Assembly (NCBI GenBank): GCA_038363925.1
Contig: JAQQWL010000011.1
Location: 1,736,001 to 1,800,000, forward strand
Direction: 5' to 3'
Origin: Apiospora phragmitis
Lineage: Eukaryota; Ascomycota; Sordariomycetes; Amphisphaeriales; Apiosporaceae
Length of the DNA stretch: 64,000 nucleotides
Shown here: piece by piece, positions 1 to 10,820 of the stretch
Position numbering within the stretch: the stretch's first letter is position 1
Layout: each line of letters starts with the position of its first letter
The notes under the pieces: model-generated
Database searches by the model: none
Seen by the model: the letters and a program-made list of their open reading frames with translations, nothing else
Told to the model about the DNA's origin: nothing
Made by a program: the position numbers and the translations under genes

Positions 1-1272
1 AGTAACGCCATGGACCACGAGGCGAGCATTCGTGGAACGACAGTTTATCTTGTGGACAAGCGTATCGACATGTTGCCAATGCTTCTGGGGACAGACCTTT
101 GTTCTCTGAAGCCCTACGTCGAGCGTTACGCTTTCTCAACTATCTGGGAAGTAAACCCCGACGCAGATATTGTCAACGTGCGCTTCACCAAATCGGTCAT
201 CAAGTCACGGGAGGCTTTCAGCTACGAACAGGCGCAATTGCGTATTGACGACGCATCCCAACAAGACGAATTGACTCGAGGAATGCGGACCTTGCTCATG
301 CTTTCCAAGAAGTTGAAACAAAAGCGCATGGACGCCGGTGCTTTGAGCCTATCTTCGCCCGAAGTCAAGGTTCAGATGGAGTCTGAGACCTCGGACCCGA
401 TCGATGTGAAGACCAAGGAGTTGCTAGACACCAACTCCCTGGTGGAGGAATTCATGTTGCTCGCCAACATCAGCGTGGCGGACAAGATCTACCAATCGTT
501 CCCGCAGACGGCCATTCTGCGTCGCCATGGCGCGCCGCCCAAGACCAACTTTGATGAACTCTCCAACCAGCTGAAGATCAAGCGCGGGCTGGAGTTGCGC
601 TGCGACTCGTCCCGTGCGCTGGCCGACTCGCTGGACGCCTGCACCGACCCGAAGGAGCCCTTCTTCAACACGCTGATCCGCATCATGGCGACGCGGTGCA
701 TGATGAGCGCCGAGTACTTCTGCGCCGGCACCCAGGCCTACCCGGAGTTCCGGCACTACGGCCTGGCGTCGGAGATCTACACGCACTTCACGTCGCCCAT
801 CCGGCGGTACGCCGACCTCGTGGCGCACCGACAGCTCGCGGCCGCCATCGACTACGAGCCCATGCACCCAGCGGTGCGGTCGCGCGGCAAGCTCGAGGCC
901 GTCTGCAAGAACATCAACGTGCGCCACCGCAACGCGCAGCTCGCGGGCCGCGCCTCCATCGCCTACTACGTCGGCCAGGCGCTCAAGGGCCGTGTCGCCG
1001 ACGAGGAAGGGTTCGTCATGAAGATCTTCAGCAACGGCTTCGTCGTGCTCGTGCCCCGCTTCGGCATCGAGAGCGTCATCCGCCTGCGCGACCTCGCCGA
1101 GCCCGAGCCCGACAGCGTCTTCGACGCCGAGAACTACGTCCTCCGGACCTCGGGCAGCCGCGACTTGTCCGTGGAGCTCTTCCAGAAGGTCGTCGTGCGC
1201 ATCAGCGACGCCAAGGACGAGGCGACGGGCAAGAGGGGGGCGAAGATGGAGTTGGTCAAGGTTGTAGGCTGA
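1..1272 (+). CDS. DIS3: Exosome exoribonuclease Dis3/Rrp44, C-terminal part (5' truncated by window edge)
   Basis: This is the catalytic 3'-5' exoribonuclease of the nuclear and cytoplasmic RNA exosome, which processes and degrades rRNA precursors and aberrant RNAs. The frame is open from base 1; the ATG at position 10 is internal, because the family motif [16 protein letters not shown] follows immediately and lies in the middle of the RNB domain. The N-terminal PIN and cold-shock domains and the RNB metal-binding aspartates therefore lie outside the window. Visible here are the rest of the RNB domain, including the RNase II family signature around [20 protein letters not shown] (about 775-840), and a C-terminal S1-like RNA-binding domain (about 985-1110). 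There is no intron or frameshift. It ends in TGA at 1270-1272 and converges on DPB4. Identification rests on strong recognition of family motifs. Confidence 0.95.
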   Translation, partial: SNAMDHEASIRGTTVYLVDKRIDMLPMLLGTDLCSLKPYVERYAFSTIWEVNPDADIVNVRFTKSVIKSREAFSYEQAQLRIDDASQQDELTRGMRTLLMLSKKLKQKRMDAGALSLSSPEVKVQMESETSDPIDVKTKELLDTNSLVEEFMLLANISVADKIYQSFPQTAILRRHGAPPKTNFDELSNQLKIKRGLELRCDSSRALADSLDACTDPKEPFFNTLIRIMATRCMMSAEYFCAGTQAYPEFRHYGLASEIYTHFTSPIRRYADLVAHRQLAAAIDYEPMHPAVRSRGKLEAVCKNINVRHRNAQLAGRASIAYYVGQALKGRVADEEGFVMKIFSNGFVVLVPRFGIESVIRLRDLAEPEPDSVFDAENYVLRTSGSRDLSVELFQKVVVRISDAKDEATGKRGAKMELVKVVG

Positions 1273-1881
1273 TAATGGATGGCTTTTAGTACCAAGTTAG
1301 GTAATGACGCGAGGGTTTTAGAGGTAGATAGGGTATTTAAAAATGTATTCATGCTCTGGACCGTGATGGTACCATTCAGGCGCTTTTGGGGGTTATTTCC
1401 AATTATTTAACTACCAAGTTTCGTGCTAGAATTACAACTCGCTGGTATTCACAGTTTGCGTTGCCTCTACTAGACGCATATCTTATGATACGCCTGTCTT
1501 CGAGTCTGTTGAGACTAACTAGAATCTATCGGCAATCGTCCCTGGTCGTCGTTCGGGCCTAGAAGTTGGGCGCTTGGATAGGTACGTTTCCTAGTCGCTT
1601 GATTCCCGATACCAAATTGCAATCGCTTCAGAAAGACGCAGTCGTGTGGTATCAGGAGAGTCAAGTCCAGGGTCTTTTTTTTCACCCCCCTTCTTGAAAG
1701 AGAGCTTGCCGGAAAACCAATAAACTCCTGATCCAGCGCTCTCAGGGGGTAAATCCTTTTCACCTGCCTCCCAAGCCAGACATGATGGAATCGCACGCGC
1801 ATGTCAAACCAGAAGTAGTGTCGTCTTTCTACGATTGTGTGATTGTTGTACCGTTGTGTGCCTAGGAGTCTTTCATCCTCC
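1273..1881. other. Intergenic, convergent 3' ends
   Basis: About 610 bases lie between the DIS3 and DPB4 stop codons. This must hold both 3' untranslated regions. It is AT-richer than the flanking coding DNA, and I see no RNA gene or repeat in it. Confidence 0.6.
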
Positions 1882-3308
1882 TCAAGCATCGGAGTCGTCA
1901 CCGTTATCCAGCGCCTCATCGTCATCGCCGGCATTTTCGCGCTCCTCCATCGCATCTTGCATCTCTTCCTCCTCGTCCTCATCACCCTCCTCCTCGTCCT
2001 GATTCGCCTCGTCAACGTCTTCCTCCTCCTCGTCTTCCTCGTCCACCTCATCCTCGGGCTCTGTATGACCGCCGGCCTCGTCGTCTATGTCCATCTGGGA
2101 GTCCTCGCCGGGCGCGCCACCCGTCTTGGCCTTCTTAGACCGCGGCTGCTGGTCGGAAGAGCCAGCCTCCCCGGCGGCGGCAGCGCCACTGGCGGATGCC
2201 GTAGAGATGTCGCCTGCTTCCGTGGCGCCTTCTGACGTAGCATTGGAGACCATGGAGGCGTTGGGGTCGGCAGGGAACGGTATACCTTTCTTAGCGGCGG
2301 CTACGCGGCGGCGGTAGGTATTACGTTTCGTGGTACGGGTTTCGTTGAATTCTGTCAGGGGTTTTGCCCTACATGTTAATAACGTTGCTCCAGGGACACG
2401 GTCTCTCCCTGTGCCTCTCCTTCACCCCTACTCCTGGGTCAGGGAGTAGAACTTTGTGTAGAAGGAATAGAAGTGACAAGAAGGACGTACTCTTGAACTC
2501 AGCTTGCAGCTGATCGCGGAATTGAGAGTATTCAATATCCTCCAGGGCCTCAAAGACATCGTCGGGCAGTATGGTCTTCTTGCCGGATGACAGAGTTCGT
2601 TCGTTCGCGCTGCGCGAAAGCAATGTCAGTAAGCCAGTACTCGCACGCTAGCTACACTTCCAATATGTGCACACATCCGGCTGTACGTACGCGCTTGCTA
2701 GATGGTTGATGAAGACGGTCGCGCCTTTAGTCATGGCTAATATGGCGTTGGCCTGGATCTGCGTGTTGGGCGGAAGCACGCCTTGGCCAGGCGTGTGATG
2801 ATGGATTTCGGGAGATTGAGGTCCTGTCAACGCCCTGTCAGTTTCTCTCTTTTTTTTCACCCGGCATCTTGGCTACATTTGCCTCTTCCCCTTCTCCTCT
2901 CGCAAGTGGTGCAACTGGGCAAGGCCCGGGGCATTTCCAAGGAAGTCGTACCTCGATAGCGACAGTATCCTTGCTGCTGTCTGCTCCGCCTTTCTTATCC
3001 GAGGGCGGCGCCGACTCGCTCGGCCGGTCCGTGTCCATGTCTTCGACCGGCGTTGCTGAGGAAGCCATGGTGATCGGAGCGACAGTCGGGGCGCGTACGG
3101 AAGCGGAAGCGGGTTTCGGTGTCGGTGTGTGAACTGAAGCTTGTGGAACGGGAATGGTGTGGGCAAAGGGCGGTTCCATGCGTCGAGGGATCGGGTTCGG
3201 CGATTGTCCTTCTTCTTGGTCGTCGGCGAGGACGAACGTGGCCAGAGACACGTCGTTCCGTCTGGTGCTAGCTGTAGAAGAAGAACGGGGATCGCTTTTA
3301 CGCGGCAT
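1882..3308 (-). CDS. DPB4: DNA polymerase epsilon subunit D, histone-fold protein (Dpb4-like), one-base frameshift in exon 2
   Basis: Dpb4 is a histone-fold subunit of DNA polymerase epsilon and of ISW2/CHRAC-type chromatin remodellers. I read four exons on the minus strand: 3308-2952, 2823-2691, 2609-2491 and 2351-1882. Donors are GTACGA or GTACGT, acceptors are CAG, and phases are consistent. Exon 1 encodes a disordered Ser/Pro-rich N-terminus. Exons 2-3 encode the histone fold, recognisable from DLNLPKSIITRLAK, VLPPNTQIQANAILAMTK and SGKKTILPDDVFEALEDIEY. Exon 4 encodes a basic stretch, then a long Asp/Glu tail. Within exon 2 the frame changes by one base at 2781-2782, where LAK should run into GVLPPN; one extra G restores it. 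With that base the exons total 1080 nt, or 359 residues. The start ATG at 3308 is inferred; no upstream exon is needed. Confidence 0.85.
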
Positions 3309-4087
3309 GGTCCTCTTCGACGAAACGAACGAACGAACGGTAAGAGGGTGGATAAAGTACCTGACGTGACCAAGCCCAGGCCCTGGGAAAAAAGACTTAG
3401 GTCGGTCGCGTTGCGGATCCGGAGCCAATCACGATGTCGAGATGGGCTGGGTTATTCCCAAGTCAGGAAACGAATGGTGGGGACGACGAATGTTCAATGC
3501 ACTGCCGTAAGAGAAGTATACCCGGAGTATGAGATGCAAAGAGTATGCCCGTCGGATCGTGAGTCCTGCAGTTGACGAGCTATGGCTAGGTTTCTTTTTT
3601 GTCTGTATACCTGATAGACGGCAAGGAAGAGTCGATGGCTAAAGTTCCTTCCTTCTTTCGTTTTTCGTACGAGGTTGATGAGTTTTGACAAGTACCTGCT
3701 CTTTTAGTCTCCCTCAGCGCCTGCCCACATGTAGTACCGGTACCTCAACTCAATTGCCCACGAACGCGGGGCAGACGCGTCGGGACTTACAGGAGAAGGG
3801 CAGGACGCGTTAATAGGTTATTTGTCTGGCATTAACTAATCACGGCACCTCACCTCTGCTTGAACCACCAATCTCCTGTCTCACTCTAGGCAATATCTGT
3901 TCAAGATATATTATGTGGTGATGAACGATATCATCAGCTTCGACTATAACCAACAAGAGAGGTTCAAATCTAAATAGTATCTGACTACTCACTCAGTGAC
4001 ATACCTCCAATATTTCATCCCCTTTAATATTCATATATCATCTACCTACCTATCCTTATTATGTCGCTTTGTCCGGTTTGGAGCGAA

Positions 4088-4561
4088 TTATACGATGGAG
4101 GTCTCACGAAGAGATACGTCAGTCACTGAGGGTCGCGAGAAGCTGCAGTGTATCTCTTCTGATAGCCCACCCTCTGTAGTTTCGCGATGGGCCGAGGGGG
4201 AGGGGGAACCATTTGTATCTGCGAAAATTTGCAACAATGCAAGAAAATTCTCAGGAACCGCGGTACCCGAGCCAGAAATGACAATACGGCCGCATTGTGT
4301 GCAAGTCATTATGTTCGTTTCTTGATCCAGGTCGTCGCACGGGGCTCGCGCGCACGCCCACTCTTTCTCAGGGTCCCCGAGACCCGCCCCGGTTTCTGGT
4401 ACGGCGGAGCCCCCGAAGGTCCCCTCGTCCAGCGGCAGGCAGTTGGTAGGTGGTCTCCTCAATCTACCTCGAATCCGATGCATTCTGCTGTCGTCCCATT
4501 CGTCTCGCTGCTGTAAGCTCATCTTGTACTGTATATCTAGCCGTTTCGCCTCGCATTTCAT
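4088..4561 (-). CDS. Possible small hypothetical protein, 157 residues
   Basis: An ATG-initiated minus-strand ORF of 157 residues that I do not recognise. In its first two thirds the third codon positions are G/C-rich, unlike the surrounding AT-richer DNA, and the translation looks protein-like, with Asp/Glu/Arg-rich stretches, a related pair of short motifs (SAVPETG and GTAVPEN) and a CTQC pair that could bind metal if paired with other cysteines. No second CxxC is present. No intron is needed. It could equally be a chance ORF in GC-rich intergenic DNA, and no neighbour supports a function. Confidence 0.25.
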   Translation of the reverse strand: MKCEAKRLDIQYKMSLQQRDEWDDSRMHRIRGRLRRPPTNCLPLDEGTFGGSAVPETGAGLGDPEKEWACARAPCDDLDQETNIMTCTQCGRIVISGSGTAVPENFLALLQIFADTNGSPSPSAHRETTEGGLSEEIHCSFSRPSVTDVSLRETSIV

Positions 4562-4813
4562 ACCCAGGTCCTACTTAGCTACTAAGAACCGGGGTTCGAA
4601 TATATTCGCTTGTGTTTGGGTTCCTGTCACTTGGAATTGGACTTCGACAACACGGGCGGATAGTCCCGTCCGTGTGGTTGGCATCTTTCAGTCACATTTG
4701 GGGAAGTACACTGGGGAGCCCAGAAGATGAAGTGGCAACTGGGAGCGGTAGATCGCAAGTGCGTCATCCCGTCTCTCCTTTCATTGGCTATAGAATAGTA
4801 TTCATCTATGCCG

Positions 4814-4830
4814 AGTAAGTAAGTAAGTAA
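4814..4830. repeat. AAGT tetranucleotide microsatellite
   Basis: About four tandem copies of the AAGT/AGTA unit, followed after a short gap by a further partial copy (4836-4843). Intergenic. Confidence 0.8.
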
Positions 4831-5535
4831 TTGAATAAGTAAGAATGGATTATCTCCCCCACCAGGACGGTATCTAACTTGGTCGCTCTCTTGGTCCAGC
4901 AAGCCTGGACATCGCATTCCTCCAAGAATATAGCTTCTTTCGTTCCAGCTTCTGCATCAACAAGCAAAGAAAGTTCCGAGACCTTACGAATAAGAAGGTA
5001 CTGAGTGAAGTGGTAAAAACATATAAAGACAGTAAGAAAACGTGGGGTATATCCTCCTATGTAACTCAAATCGTAATTTGGTCTCGGCAACTCCGTTGAA
5101 ATCCCTAGTATGGTATATAGAAAGAAGAGTAGTGGTAGAGGTGTGTATGTACTGTCTAGTACTATCGTGTTAGTTGGAGCGCAATGGTTGCTAGTAACAG
5201 AAGACAAAGGTCCTCAGGGCCTAGTGGGTCAAATCGGGGGCAGACTTGTCCGCCTCGAAGAAGCAAATGTAAGAAGGTGGTAAGTCGTTTCGGGTCTATC
5301 ATCGAGGTCGTTTGTCAAGTAGCCGTCAAGTTCGGAGGTTTCGTTGCCCAGAATCTCGAAAATCCTCTATTCACCCTTAAGAAGAACTGGGTTGAGGTGT
5401 TCCAAGGAGGGGGCAGGGGCCGTAGTGCCCGGGGGGTTACATGCCGAGCCGCAACACCCCAGGTATGAAACAATTGTAATTATCGTCCCCCCGCAGTCAT
5501 TTCAAATGCGAAAGGAGACTGGGTACAGATTCATC

Positions 5536-7391
5536 TCAACCGATGGCTCGCCCTATCTCGGTGCTGTGCAGAGGAGGGGGCGAAAGCCCGGTAAAAGCGA
5601 CTGGTTCGTTGTGATCGCTCAATGACAAGCGAGGCGGCACTGTCGATGTCGAATATATTCGTGACGACGTGGCCCTGGTGATGGTGCTATGGGCCTCACT
5701 TGATGGCCGCGGTGACCTTGGTATCCCCATGTTGTCGCCCTGCCATACATCGCCATAGCTCCGCATACTGCTGCTTCTGGAGCTCCTTGTCCGCATGTTG
5801 CCACTGGTGGGTGGCGGTGCGTTTGGGAGCTTGTGTAGCCTTGACGGTTGCCGTTTGGGGCCCGGCAGAAAGGGGTCATCGCCCGGGACTGCCTGATCCG
5901 TCAACCCGGATCTCGCATTCGGAGCTTTGGCTAGTATAACACTCTGTGGTGCTTGAGGTAGATCCGTGCTCTGTCTTTGAATGAACGACCTTGGTGATTG
6001 GGATATCGAATCGAAAGACTGCTTTCCAAGGGGCTGTTGATATTGAATGAGACTGGGAGTCTGGCTCGGTGCTCTTTTGTGCGTATGCGCCGTCGAGGTC
6101 CGTGTCGTCGAGGTTCGTGTCGTCGAGTTCCGCGTCGTGTAACGTCCTTCACTCTTTTCACTGGCAGTCCTGTTGATTTTCCAGGTCGCAATCTCATCGT
6201 CGTGAATGGGCGTGATACCGCGGTTGAACAACGATGAGCGTCTGCGTCGATTCCGTAGGAAGAGATACAACGCTATCGCTATCACCGCAACCCCCACTAC
6301 CGACAGGACCGTACTAAGAGTAATCACCAGCGTGCGGTTCTTGGCCGCGTTACCGTTGTCCGCTGCCATATGATCGGTGATTGGCGACGCTGAAGGCGCA
6401 GCAGATCTCCCCAGAGCTGTGGACGACAGATGACCCCCTATGAGAGAAGTTAAGATTGATAAAGATGTCGTAGATGTTACGAGTTCAGTCGCCGACGGAG
6501 TACTAGTAACAATAGGAAAAGGTGCCGATGAAATGAGTGCCGTAGAAGAGGCGAGCTCGACGGTGGTCTGGGTGACTTGCGTCGTCGTTCCAGGCGGAGT
6601 TGTCGTCACCTGTGTCGACGGCCGAGTTTTCTGCACCACTGTCGACCTAGCCCTGGGCGATGTAGTCGTCTCTGGAACAACTTCGATCTGTGCCGGCGTA
6701 TCTGGTGGACCTGGACGAGCAGCCGGATTGCTGGCTGGCGAGGCTGGTGCTGGTGTTGGTGCTGGCGTTGGTGCTGGCGCTGGTTTTGGCTCTGGTTTGG
6801 GCTCTGGCTTCGGCTCTGGTTCTGGCTTCGGCTCTGGTTTTGGCTCTGGCCCTGGCGTATCCGGGGGACCTGGACGAGCTGCCGGGTTGCTGGCTGGCGT
6901 GGCTGGTGAGGCTGGTGCTGGTGCTGGTTTTGGCTTTGGCTCTGGTTTTGGCTCAGGCCCTGACGTATCCGGGGGACCTGGACGAGCTGCCGGGTTGGTA
7001 GCTGGCGAAGCTGGTGCCGGTCCTGGTGCTGGGCCTGGTGCTGGGCCTGGGCCTGGGCCTGGTCTACCTGGGCCTCCAGCGCCTCTCGGTAAGACCTTTA
7101 CCGTGATATTTCCTCGGTTTCCTTCGAAACAGTTAGTAAAGATTAATACACAGTAAGACCGCGCCGTTGCTATCAGCTATACAGACCATGTTCGCCGACC
7201 CCGTGTTCCGCAAACGAAGCCCGTTCGACACCTGCTGAGCACAGTGAGAACACTGCCATGACTCGCTCTGAGTTGACCTTCGCAAGTCGTCCCAAGAAGA
7301 TGTCATGCCATCAGGGCAGATGGACGAAACAGGTTGCGTGCAAATGAGAAGAAACGGCCACTCAATAAGAACAGAAAAAGCCAAGGGTCAT
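5536..7391 (-). CDS. Single-pass membrane protein with proline-rich repeat ectodomain; 5' structure unresolved
   Basis: An unrecognised protein with the architecture of a fungal cell-wall sensor or membrane mucin. The secure frame runs from about 7177 down to the stop at 5536. In order it holds a short segment with Cys, three Pro-rich units built on NPAARPGPPDT with PEPKPEP or PAPAPTP stretches (about 7080-6700), a Ser/Thr-rich stretch, one transmembrane helix (about 6340-6275) followed by RNRRRR, and a cytoplasmic tail rich in Ser, Thr, Pro and Arg. Upstream, another frame (about 7384-7133) encodes a hydrophobic signal-like segment and a Cys-containing domain (WQCSHCAQQVSNGLRLR) that looks like the real N-terminus. 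Joining the two needs either an intron I cannot place or a one-base change near the TTT run at about 7140. The start near 7391 is a guess. It is probably surface-located; function is unknown. Confidence 0.65.
6697..7080 (-). repeat. Coding minisatellite: three NPAARPGPPDT units separated by PxPxP stretches
   Basis: Three nearly identical blocks start at about 6697, 6855 and 6963. Each encodes PAS/T-NPAARPGPPDT and is followed by runs of alternating Pro-Glu-Pro-Lys or Pro-Ala-Pro-Thr. Spacing is unequal because the PEPKP run varies in length. Array length is likely to vary between strains. Confidence 0.85.
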
Positions 7392-10300
7392 TCCCTGCGG
7401 ACATAGGTAGGGGCAGGGCCAGCCTGGATTCGCCATGATGGAATCAAAAAAGGAACATTGAGGTCAACTAACAGTAGGTTTCGTACGAAGCTTCAAGCTA
7501 TAGGATCGAAGAGGATGGTATAAAGCGCAGGACTTGTCAGTTCGCTATGGAGACCGTAGTGAACCTGGGCGCCGCGAGGTCCGTACTCCTTGTGATGAAA
7601 GGAAGGGCAGGCGTGCTCTGCATTATAAGTCGAACCGGCTAGCTCTATAGCAGTGGAGCGAGCTGACAAGAAGAGCTTGCCCGCAGCTCGAACGTGTAAC
7701 GGAAGCGCGATTTGGTGTCCTTGGCTGGGAGGGTCGGCAGTTGTAGCCGTGTTGGCCGTGGCTAGGAGAATTGGTGAACCAGAGCTCGGGATTCCAAGTT
7801 TCGGACGATGGAAGAGCTCTTGTTCGTGCGGCACTGAAAGAGCTGGGGAGGATTCACTTAAAGTGTCCAAAGAGGGTGCTTGGTCGAAATAATGCTAAAG
7901 TACCACGATGGAGCCCCGGGGTGGTGGCTTGTTTCGAAGCGTTCTTTGCGAGGCTTGCCCATTGGGCGGAACCAAGATGATTATGAATGACCTGGCAGTG
8001 GCATCCCTGACCGAAGAGCTGCGGGCGATCACTGCGGTGTGATCGGACAGTCAATGACAGAAGCAACATTAAACATGAACAGGGTTGTATCCGCATATAA
8101 AATGTAGCCAGGGGTGTATGCCCCATCGCCTCGTGGGCCTGCTTGTCCAGTCTTCCAGTGCAGATTCAGAGGCCCGAAAGGACCACCACGAAGCGGGAGA
8201 AGGTGGGTAGGGCGTTCGGTTAGTGGTGTACCCAATCTAGGACATGCTTCTATTCGTATACTAGGTAGGTTGCTGCTAGTGCTGAGCAGCAGTGCCTGTG
8301 CGGTGCGACATGCCTCGCGATGAGTCCTTTTTGAGACCAACCCTAACATGATTGCTGGGCTCAGCTTGCTTCCAAGGAACCAGTCGAAGGACCGGTCATC
8401 GAATACAAGGTTTGGACGGTGCCAGGTGTTTTGTCACATCCGAGCCTGCGAGCCTGAGGCCATGGACGACGATTCGCCAGAGGCCAGGCACAGAAACTCG
8501 GAGGCTTGGAGTTCAGGAACGAATGGGAGTCTCCAAGAGCATCTTTGCTCGTTAGTGACTTGCATATGGGTGGGGGAGAAAATAGCAGGTTGGTAGGGGG
8601 CGGGCAAGCTAGCTGGTAACTTCTTCAATGAGAGAGGGGTAGTGGCGAATCACGATGATGGAATGGCTCTTCCCTTCCGGTTCGAAACACGGCCTGCACC
8701 CATCATTTATTAGCTTTGGGTCGGCTCAATCCTCAATGGTTCGTGCCTGGATTACTGATATCGATAAGTCGCGATATTACAGTAATATCAAATCAGCATC
8801 ATAAGCATAATTATCCGAGGCGACTACTACAGTAGCTTCAGTTGGCTGCTTCCTGTAACAGAGCGTGGATGGCCCTATGGATGCCACTCACATCATCGTC
8901 GACATGGCTGTATCGACCTCTGTCATTCTACCTAAAATAAGTCTTCAGGACTAGAAGCACGGAATCGGACTGCCCCGAGATGATGCCACACGAATCGAGA
9001 GCTACATCGGTGTGCATAAGACTCGCATACCTACGCCCAAAATCTGCGAACCTCTGTACCTAGCATGACATGGCATGGCATTGTGCAGCTCTGTACGGAG
9101 TAACCTAACATCGTACCGCTCCGCGTCTTTTGTTGGATCAACATTCCCTTGATCGCTGTTGTTGTCATTTTATTGTTTTTCTTCCCAGAGGGCAGAGTCC
9201 AGGCGAGCCGTGTTTGCTGACAATATACCGACATCATCGTCGCTATCTCACCGTACCAATGTGCATGGACGAGCTTGTCAGATGTTCATCGTGGACAACC
9301 GCGATTGGGTCCAACGCGTGAATGGCTTCCTCATCCCGGCGAGCCAGTCTCACTTCTCAAGCCAACTTGAGGCTACGAGATGGGGTCGCGCTGCTGCAAG
9401 GTACTTGACAACACATGGCCGGCCAGAGTCAGACCTGCATCAACCGGGCTTCCAGGTGTGGTGGCTGGCAGACTTACGGTGTACGATAACAGGACCGACG
9501 TGGTGTGCTATGTATTGCATTCGTCAAGAAAGCCCAGAACCGTTCAACGGCCCATCTCCGAATATTGTAACACATAACGCGCAGAATAAGCAATGAGAAA
9601 CCGACCATCTCATCTCAGATCGTGTCACCGTTACTGCCTCTGTCTGGCTGGGTAATTTCCTATCCTGTTTCCTAGCCCCTGTCAGCCACCCCTCGTGATC
9701 GACGAGAAATGTTACCCAAAAAGACCCGACCTCGCCAAGACTACGGCTGTTTTGGACCATGCCACATGTTCGGCTCGCAGCAACCGACCTCATCCCGAGC
9801 CCGTACCTGTCGGTGAAGCCTCTGCCTTGTCTTGCAGTAATAAGTCAATTAACAAACCTTATGAGTTCTGACAAGTGGCAGGTGGCAGCATAAGATAGAT
9901 GTTTTCAACTTTCAAGAACTTGCAAGATGGCATGTAACGACAATTTCTCGGCTTGCCACTTTTAGTCACGCTCCGCAGGTGGGCGTCTTAGCGAATTGTT
10001 CATATAGAGGTACCCCTCAAGTATTATTACTAACTATCGCCAACTATTCCGTCGCTACCAGTCATCTCACCACCAGCTATCCCGTCTCAGGCGCCCGAAC
10101 ACGAACGGCACGTAAATGGACAAGCAAGGGTCTTGTCAAACTAGAACTGTACTCACACACACACACTTGATAGCTACCCAGATAAGGAATCACCCGAGCG
10201 CGCCGTGAGCGCCTATGTTTGTGAGTAGTGAGATACGCTGCGATACAATGCAGCCACACGACTCTTGTTTCCGAAGATGGCACTGCGGCGGAGAAGGAAT

Positions 10301-10673
10301 GCACCCACTTTAGCCCTTTGCAGCTTGCTGCATATGACACCAACCTATCACAGACGGTCATGCTATACATAACATTGATTCATTGAGTGCCCTTTTCTAT
10401 TTATTCATTCTTTCGTTCTTCCTTTTCTTCTTGTGTCTCTTCCTCCTACCGTCTTAGAGGTTGAGACACACATGAGTAGACGTCTCTTAGCATCGACACG
10501 GACAGCCTGTTTTACGAGAGACTTCAAGCCCCAGTGATCACGGCATTGGAAGGAAGGTTGCGATACCGTAATACTAGCGACAGTGGTGGTGTGGAGGTTT
10601 CTGCCACATGACTGCCCATACATGCATTCTAGCGCTACTGAAGTACGACAGGAACGGAAAGTTGGTCGTATCA

Positions 10674-10698
10674 GTGTGTATGTGTGTGTGAGTGTGTT
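10674..10698. repeat. GT-rich simple repeat
   Basis: An imperfect GT dinucleotide tract, interrupted by AT and GA steps. Intergenic. Confidence 0.6.
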
Positions 10699-10806
10699 TT
10701 ACTCCTCTGCCTAGAAGTGGCTGGCCTAGCCTCGCACTAGAGCATTGGCTGTACTTTGAAAGTTAGAAGAGCAGACAAATACACCAGAAAAGACATGCAT
10801 TACCCC

Positions 10807-10820
10807 AGACAGACAGACAG
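10807..10820. repeat. ACAG/AGAC tetranucleotide microsatellite
   Basis: Three to four tandem copies of the AGAC unit. Intergenic. Confidence 0.7.

Larger units (their letters stand above)
3309..5535. other. Intergenic region upstream of DPB4
   Basis: About 2.2 kb lie between the DPB4 start and the stop of the next minus-strand gene. The first few hundred bases should hold the DPB4 promoter and 5' UTR. I see one candidate short ORF (4088-4561, listed separately) and an AAGT microsatellite at 4814-4830. Nothing else is recognisable. Confidence 0.5.

Noticed and set aside
4590..4610. GGGTTCGAATA resembling a tRNA T-loop
   Set aside because: No matching T-stem, D-arm or acceptor stem nearby. 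Other TTCGA occurrences in the window were rejected for the same reason.
6440..7156. Long plus-strand ORF with Gly-Ala-Gly-Ser repeats, silk-like
   Set aside because: It is the antisense of the PEPKP/PAPAP-coding minisatellite of the minus-strand membrane protein; only the minus strand has a transmembrane helix and a plausible tail.
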